From UBA1234 sp964400015 (GTDB lineage: Bacteria; Bacillota; Clostridia; TANB77; UBA1234), in contig CAYNRR010000005.1 of assembly GCA_964400015.1 (NCBI GenBank), forward strand, positions 1-64,000: a stretch of DNA of 64,000 nucleotides, written 5' to 3'. Shown here one piece after another: positions 34,457 to 43,209 of the stretch (its first letter is position 1; each line of letters begins with the position of its first letter). Below the pieces are notes generated by a model. That model was not told the origin of the DNA. It searched no databases and was given only the letters and a program-made list of their open reading frames with translations. Made by a program: the position numbers and the translations under genes.

Positions 34457-35608
34457 TACTGTCTCCCGATGTTGATTAGGATGCCACATGAGGCTAAGAG
34501 GATTACGAGGGCTGTTCCTCCGTAGCTGAAGAATGGTAGTGGTATTCCTGTTACTGGGAATGTGGCTGATACAATAGCTATGTTTAGTACTACTTGCACT
34601 GCTATTAAAGAAACTATTCCTATTGCTAGTAATGTTCCAAACATATCTGGTGCTTTCATTGCTATTGTCATTCCTCGCCATATTAAGATTGCAAATAATA
34701 TGCAAACTACTACGACACCGAAGAATCCTGTTTCTTCGGCCCATATTGAAAAAATAAAATCTGTATGTGGTTCTGGTATGTACATATATTTTTGTGTACT
34801 ATTACCAAGACCCGTACCAAAGAGTCCACCTGAACCAAGGGCATATAATGATTGCATTGCTTGCCATCCTGAGTCTAGCATATCTTCCCATGGTCTAAAT
34901 ACATATTGTATTCTTTTTACACGATAAGGTTCTTGTAGTAAGTAGTATATTCCTACTGGTAACGCTATCGCACCGAAACTAATTATTTGCGCCATTCGCA
35001 TTCCTGATGCAAATATAATTATCATTGATACCATTGCTGTAATTCCAAGTGCACTGTAATGTGGTTGCTTATATAAAAGTATACAAATTACTCCTACAAC
35101 AGCTAGATATGGACAAATTCCTTTTATAAATTTTTTATTTTTCTTCGGATCTCGTGATAGTCTATCTGCTAAAAATATTATTAAAGCGATTTTCATAATT
35201 TCAGATGGCTGAAATTGAAATCCTAAATTTATCCATCTTGTTGATCCTTTAATTGTTATACCTACTCCGTGGAATTAGTACTAATATCAATAAAAATATA
35301 GAACCTAATATTCCTAGTGTTGCTAAATTTCCTTTATATTTTCTGTAATCTATAAAAGAAACTACAAACATCGCTACTAATCCTAGTACTGCTGATATAA
35401 GCTGTCTTTTGAAGAAATAATAGCTATCGCCATAAGATGATAACGCACTAGGTGCACTCGCACTTAAAACTATAATTAAACCTAAAGCTAATAATATAAA
35501 TATAGTTAGTATAAGACCTAAATCAAAAGGTTTCTTTTTATTTTTTATCAATGATTTTTCTACTTTTACAATAGCCGTTTCATTTTTAACTATATTTACC
35601 ACCTCCAC
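34456..35608 (-). pseudogene. ftsW: Cell division protein FtsW with a single-base frameshift
   Basis: SEDS-family septal peptidoglycan glycosyltransferase. The N-terminal frame (35249-35608) has the first membrane helices and ends LVLIPRSRYNN. The other frame continues the normal sequence, with GVGITIKGSTRWINLGFQFQ and PSEIMKIALIIFLADRLSRD. It then runs through YKQPHYSALG to PLPFFSYGGTALVILLASCG and the stop at 34456. One extra C in ATTCCACGGAGTAGG near 35266-35270 explains the break; without it the family motif IPGVG is restored. Because FtsW is essential, an assembly or sequencing error is likely. The N-terminal start is uncertain: GGAGGTGG is followed by no ordinary in-frame start codon, and GTG at 35608 overlaps it. 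The gene follows mraY closely. Confidence 0.88.
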
Positions 35609-35624
35609 TTTGTATCATGTGTGT

Positions 35625-36629
35625 TTAAATCATAAACGCTGACACTGCAGCTAATATAAATGTTATGCACCATACGACTGGTACTATTACTGTTTCCTTA
35701 ATTCCACACAATTCAAAGTGATGATGAATTGGTGCCATTTTAAATAATCTTTTTCCTTTTGTTATTTTGAAATATGTAACTTGTAATATTACAGATAGTG
35801 CTTCGATAACACATACTCCTGCAACCACAACTAATATCAATGGCATTTTCAAAATAAGTGCCACACTACAAAAAGCACCACCTAAAGCCAATGAGCCTGT
35901 ATCTCCCATAAATACACTTGCTGGATACATATTAAAGAACATAAATCCTATCGTCGAGCCACATACAATCGCTGAAAATGCTGACATTGCTTTATTATCA
36001 AACATATATGCAGCGACTATAAAAAACATCATAATAATACTAGTTACACCAGCTGCCATTCCATCAAGTCCATCTGTTAAATTTAAACTATTTGTGCAAG
36101 CCAATATTACAAAAACTGCAAATGGTATGTAAAACCAAGTAGGAACATCAATCATTTGCCTTACTATTGGAATATAAGTTTCCATTGTTTGAGGAATCTG
36201 TCCAGCACCTTCTGTATATGCTAAATATACAACAAATGCTGTAGCAACAATTACTAGCCCAAGCATTTTCAAACTAGGTCTTAAGCCTTTTGGATTTTTT
36301 AGAATAAGCTTTATAAAATCATCAATAAATCCTATCAGCCCGTAACCTAATGTTATAAATGCTACTGGCAATATCTGTTTATACTTAAAAGAAACACCTA
36401 TCGAAACAATAAGAATTGTAATAAGCATTATTATTCCACCCATAGTTGGTGTACCACTTTTGGATAAATGCTCTTTTGGTCCATCAGTTCTTACTACTTG
36501 ACCAACTTTTAACTTTTTTAGTATTGGGATTATTATAAATCCCAATACTAAAGATATAGCAAATGAAATAAGTAATCCGTCTACTTCTACAGGTGAGTTT
36601 GCAAAAATAGATTTTATTTTTTCTATCAT
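35625..36629 (-). CDS. mraY: Phospho-N-acetylmuramoyl-pentapeptide transferase
   Basis: Transfers phospho-MurNAc-pentapeptide to undecaprenyl phosphate, making lipid I. The 334-aa product has about ten membrane helices. Catalytic motifs are present: TMGGIIML near 63, the Asp pair in GFIDDFIK, NLTDGLDGMA, FMGDTGSLALGG, and the His cluster in APIHHHFELCG. GGGGG precedes the ATG. It lies between murE and ftsW; murF, which usually lies between murE and mraY, is absent. Confidence 0.96.
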   Translation of the reverse strand: MIEKIKSIFANSPVEVDGLLISFAISLVLGFIIIPILKKLKVGQVVRTDGPKEHLSKSGTPTMGGIIMLITILIVSIGVSFKYKQILPVAFITLGYGLIGFIDDFIKLILKNPKGLRPSLKMLGLVIVATAFVVYLAYTEGAGQIPQTMETYIPIVRQMIDVPTWFYIPFAVFVILACTNSLNLTDGLDGMAAGVTSIIMMFFIVAAYMFDNKAMSAFSAIVCGSTIGFMFFNMYPASVFMGDTGSLALGGAFCSVALILKMPLILVVVAGVCVIEALSVILQVTYFKITKGKRLFKMAPIHHHFELCGIKETVIVPVVWCITFILAAVSAFMI

Positions 36630-36655
36630 TTTATCCCCCTAATTTAACTTCAAAA

Positions 36656-38143
36656 TTACCATGCGTATAAATTTTTGTCTTTAGGTTCTGGCAATTTTTT
36701 TAATACTTCTGCTACAACTTCTCTATCATCAAAATGTATTTTTTCTCCGTTGATTTCTTGATAAGTTTCATGACCTTTACCTGCTATTAAAACCAAATCA
36801 TTTTTTTGAGCCTGTCTTAAAGCATGTTCTATTGCTTTTTTTCTATCTACAATAACTTTGTATTTTCCATTCGTCTTCTTAATTCCCTCTTCAATTTGAT
36901 TTACAATATCTGCTGGTTTTTCACTACGTGGATTGTCTGATGTTATAACTGTATATCCAGCAAGTTTTCCAGAAATTTCACCCATCATTGGACGTTTTCC
37001 TGTATCTCTATCTCCACCACAACCAAATACACAAATTACTTTTCCTTTTGTATAAGCTTTGGCTGCTCTAATTATATTTTCCAAACTATCTGGAGTGTGA
37101 GCATAATCAACCATTATTGTGAAATTTCTAGTTGTTGGTACAATTTCTGAACGACCTGGTACCTTAACTGTTTCTAGGCCTTCTAATACATGCTCTATTC
37201 CACAACCCAATCTAATAGTTGCACACACAGCTGCTAGAGCATTATATACTGTAAATCTTCCTGGTATTCCAACTTTTATTCTTTGAATCATTTTGTTAAA
37301 TGGCATTTTAAAGTCTGAATAACTATTTGTAATAATAATATCTCTACCACAAACAAATGGATTGTTATCAATACCATAAGTTGTTATTGGACAAGTTGCT
37401 TTTTCCATCAACTTTCTTGCATACATATCATCACAATTTACATAGCCTTCTTTTGCTATTGTAAATAATTTTGCTTTTGCATCTAAATAATTTTCAAAGT
37501 TTTCATGAAAATCTAAATGGTCTTGTGTCAAGTTTGTAAATATTGCTATATCAAATATACATCCATATACTCTATCTAACGCAAGTGAGTGTGAAGAAAC
37601 TTCCATTACAACCACATCAACTTTGCTGTCTGCCATTTGTCTAAATAATTTTTGCAAATCTATACTTTCTGGTGTAGTTCTTTGTGACTCTATTTCATAA
37701 TCGCCAATATAATTAGCAATTGTACCTATTAACCCAACTTTCTTACCTGCTTTTTCTAAAATATTTTTTATCATGTAAGTTGTTGTTGTTTTTCCTTTTG
37801 TACCAGTAACACCTACAAGTTTAAATTCTCTTGAAGGATGGCCATAATAATTACATGCTGATAAAGCAAGTAACTTTCTAGTATCTTCTGCTACTATAAC
37901 AATGATATTTTCAGGAATCATGGAAATATCATAATTTCCTTTTTGAACTGCTATAACTGTTGCACCACTTTGCATAGCTGATTCAACATAAACATGGCCG
38001 TCTGTTTTATAGCCAACAATAGCTACGAACATGTCACCTGCGTTTACCTTTCTTGAATCGCATTTAATTTCTGCAATTTCTGTTTCAACATTTCCTCTTA
38101 CTTGAATCCCTTCGATTCCTTGCAATACTTCTGATAATTTCAT
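36656..38143 (-). CDS. murE: UDP-MurNAc-tripeptide synthetase (meso-diaminopimelate adding)
   Basis: Adds the third amino acid to the peptidoglycan precursor in the cytosol. The 495-aa product has the Mur-ligase ATP loop VTGTKGKTTTTYM near residue 115, the conserved TTPES, and the HTPDSLENIIRAA segment. The motif DNPRSEKP near 405 marks specificity for meso-diaminopimelate rather than lysine. The ATG ending at 38143 follows AAGGTGG by five bases; a GTG three codons upstream is less likely. mraY follows after 26 bases. Confidence 0.95.
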   Translation of the reverse strand: MKLSEVLQGIEGIQVRGNVETEIAEIKCDSRKVNAGDMFVAIVGYKTDGHVYVESAMQSGATVIAVQKGNYDISMIPENIIVIVAEDTRKLLALSACNYYGHPSREFKLVGVTGTKGKTTTTYMIKNILEKAGKKVGLIGTIANYIGDYEIESQRTTPESIDLQKLFRQMADSKVDVVVMEVSSHSLALDRVYGCIFDIAIFTNLTQDHLDFHENFENYLDAKAKLFTIAKEGYVNCDDMYARKLMEKATCPITTYGIDNNPFVCGRDIIITNSYSDFKMPFNKMIQRIKVGIPGRFTVYNALAAVCATIRLGCGIEHVLEGLETVKVPGRSEIVPTTRNFTIMVDYAHTPDSLENIIRAAKAYTKGKVICVFGCGGDRDTGKRPMMGEISGKLAGYTVITSDNPRSEKPADIVNQIEEGIKKTNGKYKVIVDRKKAIEHALRQAQKNDLVLIAGKGHETYQEINGEKIHFDDREVVAEVLKKLPEPKDKNLYAW

Positions 38144-38234
38144 ATTATCCACCTTTCTTAATAGTTCTAATTAACTATTATCTAAAAATTAAAATTTATC
38201 GATTATTTGTAATTACAAACAATCATTTATATCA

Positions 38235-40415
38235 TTATTCTACGTCAATTCCGACAGCTCTGAACTCTACTCGAACAACAGAACCTTGTTCGACACTTGT
38301 TCCAGCTGGTGGATCTTGTAGAACTGACATACCGCTACCTGATATTTTTATATTCAAATTTGAATCCTGTAGTTTCTTTGTTGCTGTGACAATATCCATG
38401 TCTTTCACATCAGGAACGACTGTATTAAATCTAGTGTCATTACCTTCTACGTATAATTTCACTAAAGATTTCTGAATTAAATTTTCGCCTGCAATTGGCA
38501 TTTGAGCTGATACTATTGCGTTCATATCTATTGATGAATCTACACTATATTTTAAGCCAGCATTATTAAGTATTCTAATAGCTTCTCCAACGGTACGATT
38601 AGTTACATCAGGTACTGAAACTTTTACAGTTGTATCTTCCAATGTATAATCTTTTTCTACCTCCATATATTCTAACACTTCTGCTAATATATTGGAAGCA
38701 ACAGGAGCACAAACTGCACCTCCTTGGTGACCTAAATCTCCTTTAGGATTTGCAACAGTTACCATTATAGCAACTTGAGGATTTGTAGCTGGTGCTAAAG
38801 CAACAAATGATGCTGTATATGTTTTTGATGAGCCTCTTCCTTGCTCTGCTGTACTAGTTTTTCCTGCTACATAATACCCTTTTACTTTACCATTTCTACC
38901 TGTACCTTCAGAAACAACACTTTCCATCATGTCTAACACTTTATTTGCTGTTTCTTTTGAAAAAACTTGTTTTACTGCAACTGGTTTATTTTCTTGAACA
39001 ACATTACCATCTCTATCTAAAATTTTTGAAACAATTCTTGGTTGCATAAGTACTCCATCATTTCCAAAAACAGAAAGTACACTAAGCATATTTAATTGTG
39101 TAAGTGTAAATCCTTGACCGAATGATGCTGATGCAACCGTTGAGTCTGTGACTTGTTCGATTGAATGAATTATTCCATTAACCTCTCCTGGTAAGTCAAT
39201 TCCTGTTTTCTTTGAAACACCCAAAGCCGTTAAATAGTCATAAAATTTAACTTTTCCTATTGTAAGTGCTATTCCCATAAAAACTGGATTACAAGAATTC
39301 ATTAGTGCCTCTCGAAGAGTTTGTTGGCCATGTGGATTATAGTATCTCCAACATTTCATATCCCAACCTTCTATTTTTAACTTTCCATTACAAACAAACT
39401 GTTTCAAATCTATATTATCTACTATTCCTTCTTCTATTGCAATAGCAGATGTAACAGCTTTAAAAACTGAACCTGGTTCAAATGTATCTGTTATTACTCT
39501 ATTTCTCCATAAATTCTGAAGTTCTTTAGTTTTTTCAGCCGAAGACATATTATCCCAATTAGATTTTACACTTTCAACTGTATGTGTAAATGGATCATTA
39601 GGATCAAAATTAGGTGCAGTCACCATTGCCAAAACATCACCTGTTTTTGGATCTAAAATAGTGCAAGTAGCATAATCTGGATTGTTATCTCTTACAGCTT
39701 GCTCCATATACTTTTCAGCTATATACTGAATCATTTCATCTATAGTTAAAACTAGGCTAAGTCCATCTTCAGATGGAATATATTTTTCGTCATTTAATGG
39801 AAGTTCCTTGCCCAATCCGTCTGTTCCTACAATTAGCTGACCTGGAACTCCTTTCAAAATATTTTCGTACTGCACCTCTAAGCCTTCTAATCCTTGATTA
39901 TCTGTGCCACAAAATCCTAAAACATTTGATAATAAAGTTCCATTCGGATAATATCTCTTTACATCTTCATATATATTTACGCCTGTTATTTTCTCTTCTG
40001 ATATCCAAGTTCTAACTTTATCAGTTACTTCTTTATCTAATTTTTTAGCAATCACTTCATCTGCTGTGTTCTTTTTCGTTTTTGCTAAAACAGTTTCATA
40101 ATCTAAATCTAAAATTTCTGCCAACCCTTTTGCTGTTTTCTCTTTATTTTCAGTTTTTATATTTTTAGGTGTAATACTTATTGATTCTACTGAAATACTT
40201 TCTGCAAGTACCTCACCATTTCTATCGTATATTATGCCTCTTTTCGGACTTATAGTTCTATTCTTAGTTTGCAAAGCATATGCTTCTTGTTTATATTCAT
40301 TTCCTTTTATTATTTGCCAATAAAATAAACGTCCTATCAAACCAATAATACAAATTGTAAAAAAAACTAATATAACCATACTACGTTTTTTAGTTTCAAG
40401 ATTAGTCCTAGCCAC
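38235..40415 (-). CDS. PASTA-domain transpeptidase (FtsI/SpoVD type)
   Basis: Class B penicillin-binding protein of 726 aa, anchored by one membrane helix (about 15-35). A dimerisation region with RGIIYDRNGEVLAES follows. The transpeptidase domain has the catalytic EPGSVFKAV (SxxK), NSCNPVFMG (SxN), and AGKTSTAEQG in place of the usual KTG. Two PASTA domains complete the C-terminus (VPDVTNRTVGEAIRIL and VPDVKDMDIVTATKKL). The start is GTG ending at 40415, seven bases after GGAGG; a TTG one codon upstream is possible. Position after ftsL suggests the division enzyme FtsI. PASTA domains and a separate promoter also fit the spore enzyme SpoVD, and sequence alone does not decide. Confidence 0.93.
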   Translation of the reverse strand: MARTNLETKKRSMVILVFFTICIIGLIGRLFYWQIIKGNEYKQEAYALQTKNRTISPKRGIIYDRNGEVLAESISVESISITPKNIKTENKEKTAKGLAEILDLDYETVLAKTKKNTADEVIAKKLDKEVTDKVRTWISEEKITGVNIYEDVKRYYPNGTLLSNVLGFCGTDNQGLEGLEVQYENILKGVPGQLIVGTDGLGKELPLNDEKYIPSEDGLSLVLTIDEMIQYIAEKYMEQAVRDNNPDYATCTILDPKTGDVLAMVTAPNFDPNDPFTHTVESVKSNWDNMSSAEKTKELQNLWRNRVITDTFEPGSVFKAVTSAIAIEEGIVDNIDLKQFVCNGKLKIEGWDMKCWRYYNPHGQQTLREALMNSCNPVFMGIALTIGKVKFYDYLTALGVSKKTGIDLPGEVNGIIHSIEQVTDSTVASASFGQGFTLTQLNMLSVLSVFGNDGVLMQPRIVSKILDRDGNVVQENKPVAVKQVFSKETANKVLDMMESVVSEGTGRNGKVKGYYVAGKTSTAEQGRGSSKTYTASFVALAPATNPQVAIMVTVANPKGDLGHQGGAVCAPVASNILAEVLEYMEVEKDYTLEDTTVKVSVPDVTNRTVGEAIRILNNAGLKYSVDSSIDMNAIVSAQMPIAGENLIQKSLVKLYVEGNDTRFNTVVPDVKDMDIVTATKKLQDSNLNIKISGSGMSVLQDPPAGTSVEQGSVVRVEFRAVGIDVE

Positions 40416-40452
40416 CAATTCACCTCCATATAATTCGCTAATAATATATATT

Positions 40453-40481
40453 ATTATATAGTTAAAAATATACTAGTACAA
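40453..40481 (-). promoter_or_regulatory. Promoter of pbp-murE-mraY-ftsW
   Basis: On the minus strand TTGTAC (40476-40481) and TATAAT (40453-40458) are spaced by 17 bases, just downstream of the ftsL terminator. The cluster is therefore two transcription units. Confidence 0.72.
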
Positions 40482-40496
40482 TAATATTTTGCAAAC

Positions 40497-40528
40497 AAAA
40501 AAGATGCCTCATCACAGACATCTTTTTA
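40497..40528 (-). terminator. Intrinsic terminator between ftsL and the PBP gene
   Basis: In the minus direction AAAGATG and CATCTTT (40501-40506 with 40519-40524, extended by A/T pairs) form a stem followed by T residues, directly after the ftsL stop. Confidence 0.78.
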
Positions 40529-41326
40529 TCAATCTATTAAATTCAAAAAATCATTTATTAAGTTATCCCAAAAACTATCTTCCTCTTCTTCCACAATAAT
40601 TGGAGTACTAATCCTATCTTCTTTTTCTACATATATTTTTTGAATTTGAGATTCCTTAGGTTTTTGCATTCCCAATTGATATTTAGCATAAGTTTCAATA
40701 TTTGATAAATCAGTCTGCGTTTGAATATCTGATTCAATTTGTGCATTTAATGTATAAACATCATCTAATTCATTTTTCAATGTTCCTAATGCTTGGAACG
40801 ATTCATTTATCAAAGATGATCTATAGCACACTAATAAAAGTGCAGAAAATATACATAAGAATACAGCTGTGTTTTTTAAAACATTTTCTTTTTTCAAAGT
40901 TTTTTCATTAGCTTTTTGTTTTGGACTTTTCATCATTTCTGCCTTTTTCAATGATATCTCTTGAGGTTTTGCTGAAACATTTTTCTTTTTTATATTAGGC
41001 ACATCCAAATTATGTGTTGCCTTTCTTTTGGTTGTAGTAGTTTTTGCTCTACTAACATTTGTAGTAGTTTTTCTATTTGTTTTAGCAGAAGTAGTTTTTA
41101 ATTCTGCTTTTGAATTATCACGCATAACTACTCTTATTGATTCTTTATTAGCTCTTTTGGTAGCAGCAATTTTACTTGTACTAACTTTTGTAGCTTTTGG
41201 TTTTACATTTTTTCTTCGCTGAGAGGTCGTCTTTTTTGAGTTAGCAAGACGAGGTGCAGCACTAGCTGTACCTCTACGCATTGCAATATATCCATAGTCG
41301 TCATACTCATTTTGTATTGCTGGCAT
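40529..41326 (-). CDS. FtsL-like division protein with a long basic tail
   Basis: The 265-aa product has one membrane helix (about 153-172, NTAVFLCIFSALLLVCYRS). A short extracytoplasmic coiled coil follows (ALGTLKNELDDVYTLNAQIESD). This, and its place between rsmH and the PBP gene, fits FtsL, which bridges FtsQ/DivIC and the septal synthase. It is far longer than ordinary FtsL (about 100-120 aa). The first 150 residues form a low-complexity cytoplasmic tail rich in Lys, Thr, Arg and Ala (VSRAKTTTTKRKATHN). An acidic tail ends the protein (VEEEEDSFWD). The ATG ending at 41326 follows GAGGGGAG; an earlier in-frame start would overlap it. Confidence 0.82.
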   Translation of the reverse strand: MPAIQNEYDDYGYIAMRRGTASAAPRLANSKKTTSQRRKNVKPKATKVSTSKIAATKRANKESIRVVMRDNSKAELKTTSAKTNRKTTTNVSRAKTTTTKRKATHNLDVPNIKKKNVSAKPQEISLKKAEMMKSPKQKANEKTLKKENVLKNTAVFLCIFSALLLVCYRSSLINESFQALGTLKNELDDVYTLNAQIESDIQTQTDLSNIETYAKYQLGMQKPKESQIQKIYVEKEDRISTPIIVEEEEDSFWDNLINDFLNLID

Positions 41327-41356
41327 CAAAAGTCTCCCCTCAAACATTTTTTATTT

Positions 41357-42283
41357 TTAGCTTTCAATTTTTTCAAAAACTCTTAGTTTAGCACTCTTAG
41401 AACGAGGATTTCTTTCCTCTTCTTCAGGAGATGGTACAATTGGTTTTCTTGTAATTACTTTTCCATAAGACTTAAATCCACAAACACATTTAGGAAAATC
41501 TTTTGGGCAAGTACATCTACCTTGAAGTTCTATAAAAGCTTCTTTTACAATCCTATCTTCCAAAGAATGAAAAGTTATTATGCATAACCTTCCCCCATCA
41601 TTTAAGATATCCACTGCATCAAATATTGCTTTCTTTAAATCTTTCAATTCTCCATTAACTTCAATACGTAATGCTTGGAATATTCTTTTAAAAGAATTTA
41701 CTGCGTCTTTTGGTACTGCTCCTCTTACTATATCTGCAAGCTCATAAGTTGTGACAATTTCTTTTTCATCTCTTGAACTTACAATTCTTTCAGCAATCTT
41801 TTTAGAAAATTTTTCTTCACCATATTCTCTAAAAATCTTTTCTAAATCTTCTTTTTTATATGTATTAACTATATCTTTCGCCGAGATTCCAGTAGTTTGA
41901 TCCATACGCATATCAAGTACAGCATCTTTTGTATAACTAAAACCTCTTGTGCCTTCATCTATTTGATACGATGAAATACCTAGATCTAAAAGGATTCCAT
42001 CTACTTTCTTATAACCTAATTCTTGGACATGTTTTTTTATATCTTCATGTTGTCCATGAACATACTTTACATTTGTATATGCTTCAAGTCTTTTACTTGA
42101 CGCTGCTAAAGCTTCTGTATCGCGATCAATCCCGATAAGTACACCTGAATTTGACAATCTTTTTACAATTTCTGAAGAATGTCCTGCTCCACCCAAAGTA
42201 CCGTCAACATATACACCATCTTCTTTTATTTTTAAGTTTTCAATACACTCATTAAGCATTATTGGTTCATGCTTAAACTCCAT
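41357..42283 (-). CDS. rsmH: 16S rRNA (cytosine-1402-N4) methyltransferase
   Basis: Methylates C1402 in the ribosomal decoding site using S-adenosylmethionine. The 308-aa product has the cofactor motif YVDGTLGGAGHS near residue 25, GILLDLGISSYQIDEGTRGFSY, and the late signature ITFHSLEDRIVKEAF. A cysteine cluster (CTCPKDFPKCVCG) is also typical. AAGGAG precedes the ATG. It follows mraZ as in most bacteria, but here a 303-base untranslated spacer separates them. Confidence 0.96.
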   Translation of the reverse strand: MEFKHEPIMLNECIENLKIKEDGVYVDGTLGGAGHSSEIVKRLSNSGVLIGIDRDTEALAASSKRLEAYTNVKYVHGQHEDIKKHVQELGYKKVDGILLDLGISSYQIDEGTRGFSYTKDAVLDMRMDQTTGISAKDIVNTYKKEDLEKIFREYGEEKFSKKIAERIVSSRDEKEIVTTYELADIVRGAVPKDAVNSFKRIFQALRIEVNGELKDLKKAIFDAVDILNDGGRLCIITFHSLEDRIVKEAFIELQGRCTCPKDFPKCVCGFKSYGKVITRKPIVPSPEEEERNPRSKSAKLRVFEKIES

Positions 42284-42586
42284 ATTTCTTCTCCTTAAAA
42301 AGAATAAGCGGCCTTAAGAAGACCGCTCCTCTTCATCATTTCTTTTTTTGACAACTTCGTCATTTTTCATTTGTAAATTTAAAAATTTTTCTTTAGCTTT
42401 TTTGTACTATGTACTTTTTCATTTGTAAACTTTATTCTTTCGAATACTTATCTTTGGTTTGTTTTTTTCAAAGCTATTGCTAGCTAAGTTTTTTCTTTTG
42501 ATTTTTATGAATGAATAATTATATTGTTTTCTTTAGTAATTTTCTTTCTTTTTCTTTTGTAATATTTAAATTAGTCATAGACTAAA
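42284..42586 (-). other. Purine-rich 303-base spacer between mraZ and rsmH
   Basis: No gene is visible on either strand. The transcribed (minus) strand is strongly purine-rich, with many AAAGAAA runs and few cytosines. Near its end a stem pairs AGCGG and CCGCT (about 42308-42330) just before the rsmH ribosome binding site, followed by a weak T stretch. It could attenuate rsmH transcription, but the T run is interrupted. Confidence 0.6.
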
Positions 42587-43015
42587 TTAAATGCCTAGCA
42601 AAGTCATCTTCTCTGCGATATCATCAGAATCTTGTTCAGCATTATATGCATCCCATTTTTCTTTACTCCATATCTCAATTCTTGAAGAAACACCGACTAT
42701 TACTAAATCCTTTTCTAATGTTGCAAAACTTCTCAAGCCTTGCGAAATTAGAATTCTACCTTGACTATCGAATTCACATTCAATAGCAGACGAGAAAAAG
42801 AATCTTGTAAAATTTCTGGCATCTTTTCCCGTTATTAACGGTAAAGTTTTTATTTTTTCTTCAATAGCTTTCCACTCTTCAAGTGAATAGCCATAAAGAC
42901 AGCCATCAAATCCTTTAGTAAGTATAAATCTTTCACCAAGTTCCGTCCTAAACTTTACAGGAATAATTACTCTGCCTTTTGTATCAATAGTGTGATTGTA
43001 TTCACCAATTAGCAT
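42587..43015 (-). CDS. mraZ: Division and cell-wall cluster regulator MraZ
   Basis: DNA-binding protein that controls its own cluster. The 142-aa product has two AbrB-like halves with the family signatures (IDTKGRVIIPVKFR near residue 15 and FDSQGRILISQGLR near residue 95). The ATG ending at 43015 follows AAGGGGTG; a GTG three codons upstream lies in the ribosome binding site and is unlikely. The upstream region has three regularly spaced GTGG repeats that match a MraZ operator. Confidence 0.96.
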   Translation of the reverse strand: MLIGEYNHTIDTKGRVIIPVKFRTELGERFILTKGFDGCLYGYSLEEWKAIEEKIKTLPLITGKDARNFTRFFFSSAIECEFDSQGRILISQGLRSFATLEKDLVIVGVSSRIEIWSKEKWDAYNAEQDSDDIAEKMTLLGI

Positions 43016-43043
43016 AAGCAACACCCCTTTCTATTTAGTTATC

Positions 43044-43069
43044 CACCACTTGGCTCCACTTTTCCCCAC
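43044..43069 (-). promoter_or_regulatory. MraZ operator: three GTGG repeats at 10-base period
   Basis: On the minus strand GTGGGG (43064-43069), GTGGAG (43054-43059) and GTGGTG (43044-43049) recur at exactly 10-base steps between the -10 box and the mraZ start. MraZ is known to bind direct GTGG/TGGG-type repeats in its own promoter with one-helical-turn spacing. Confidence 0.88.
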
Positions 43070-43079
43070 CTTCGATTTA

Positions 43080-43108
43080 ATTCTAATATATAGGCTTTTT
43101 AAAATCAA
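43080..43108 (-). promoter_or_regulatory. Promoter of mraZ-rsmH-ftsL
   Basis: On the minus strand TTGATT (43103-43108) and TAGAAT (43080-43085) are spaced by 17 bases. The expected start near 43073 places the MraZ repeats at about +5 to +30. Confidence 0.72.
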
Positions 43109-43209
43109 GTATTTTTGTAAAATTTTTGTAAAAAGAATTTACAAAATAAAAAACTCAAACGTTAAAATTTCATTTAACAATTTGAGCTTTTATAAAAATA
43201 TTTTTTATG

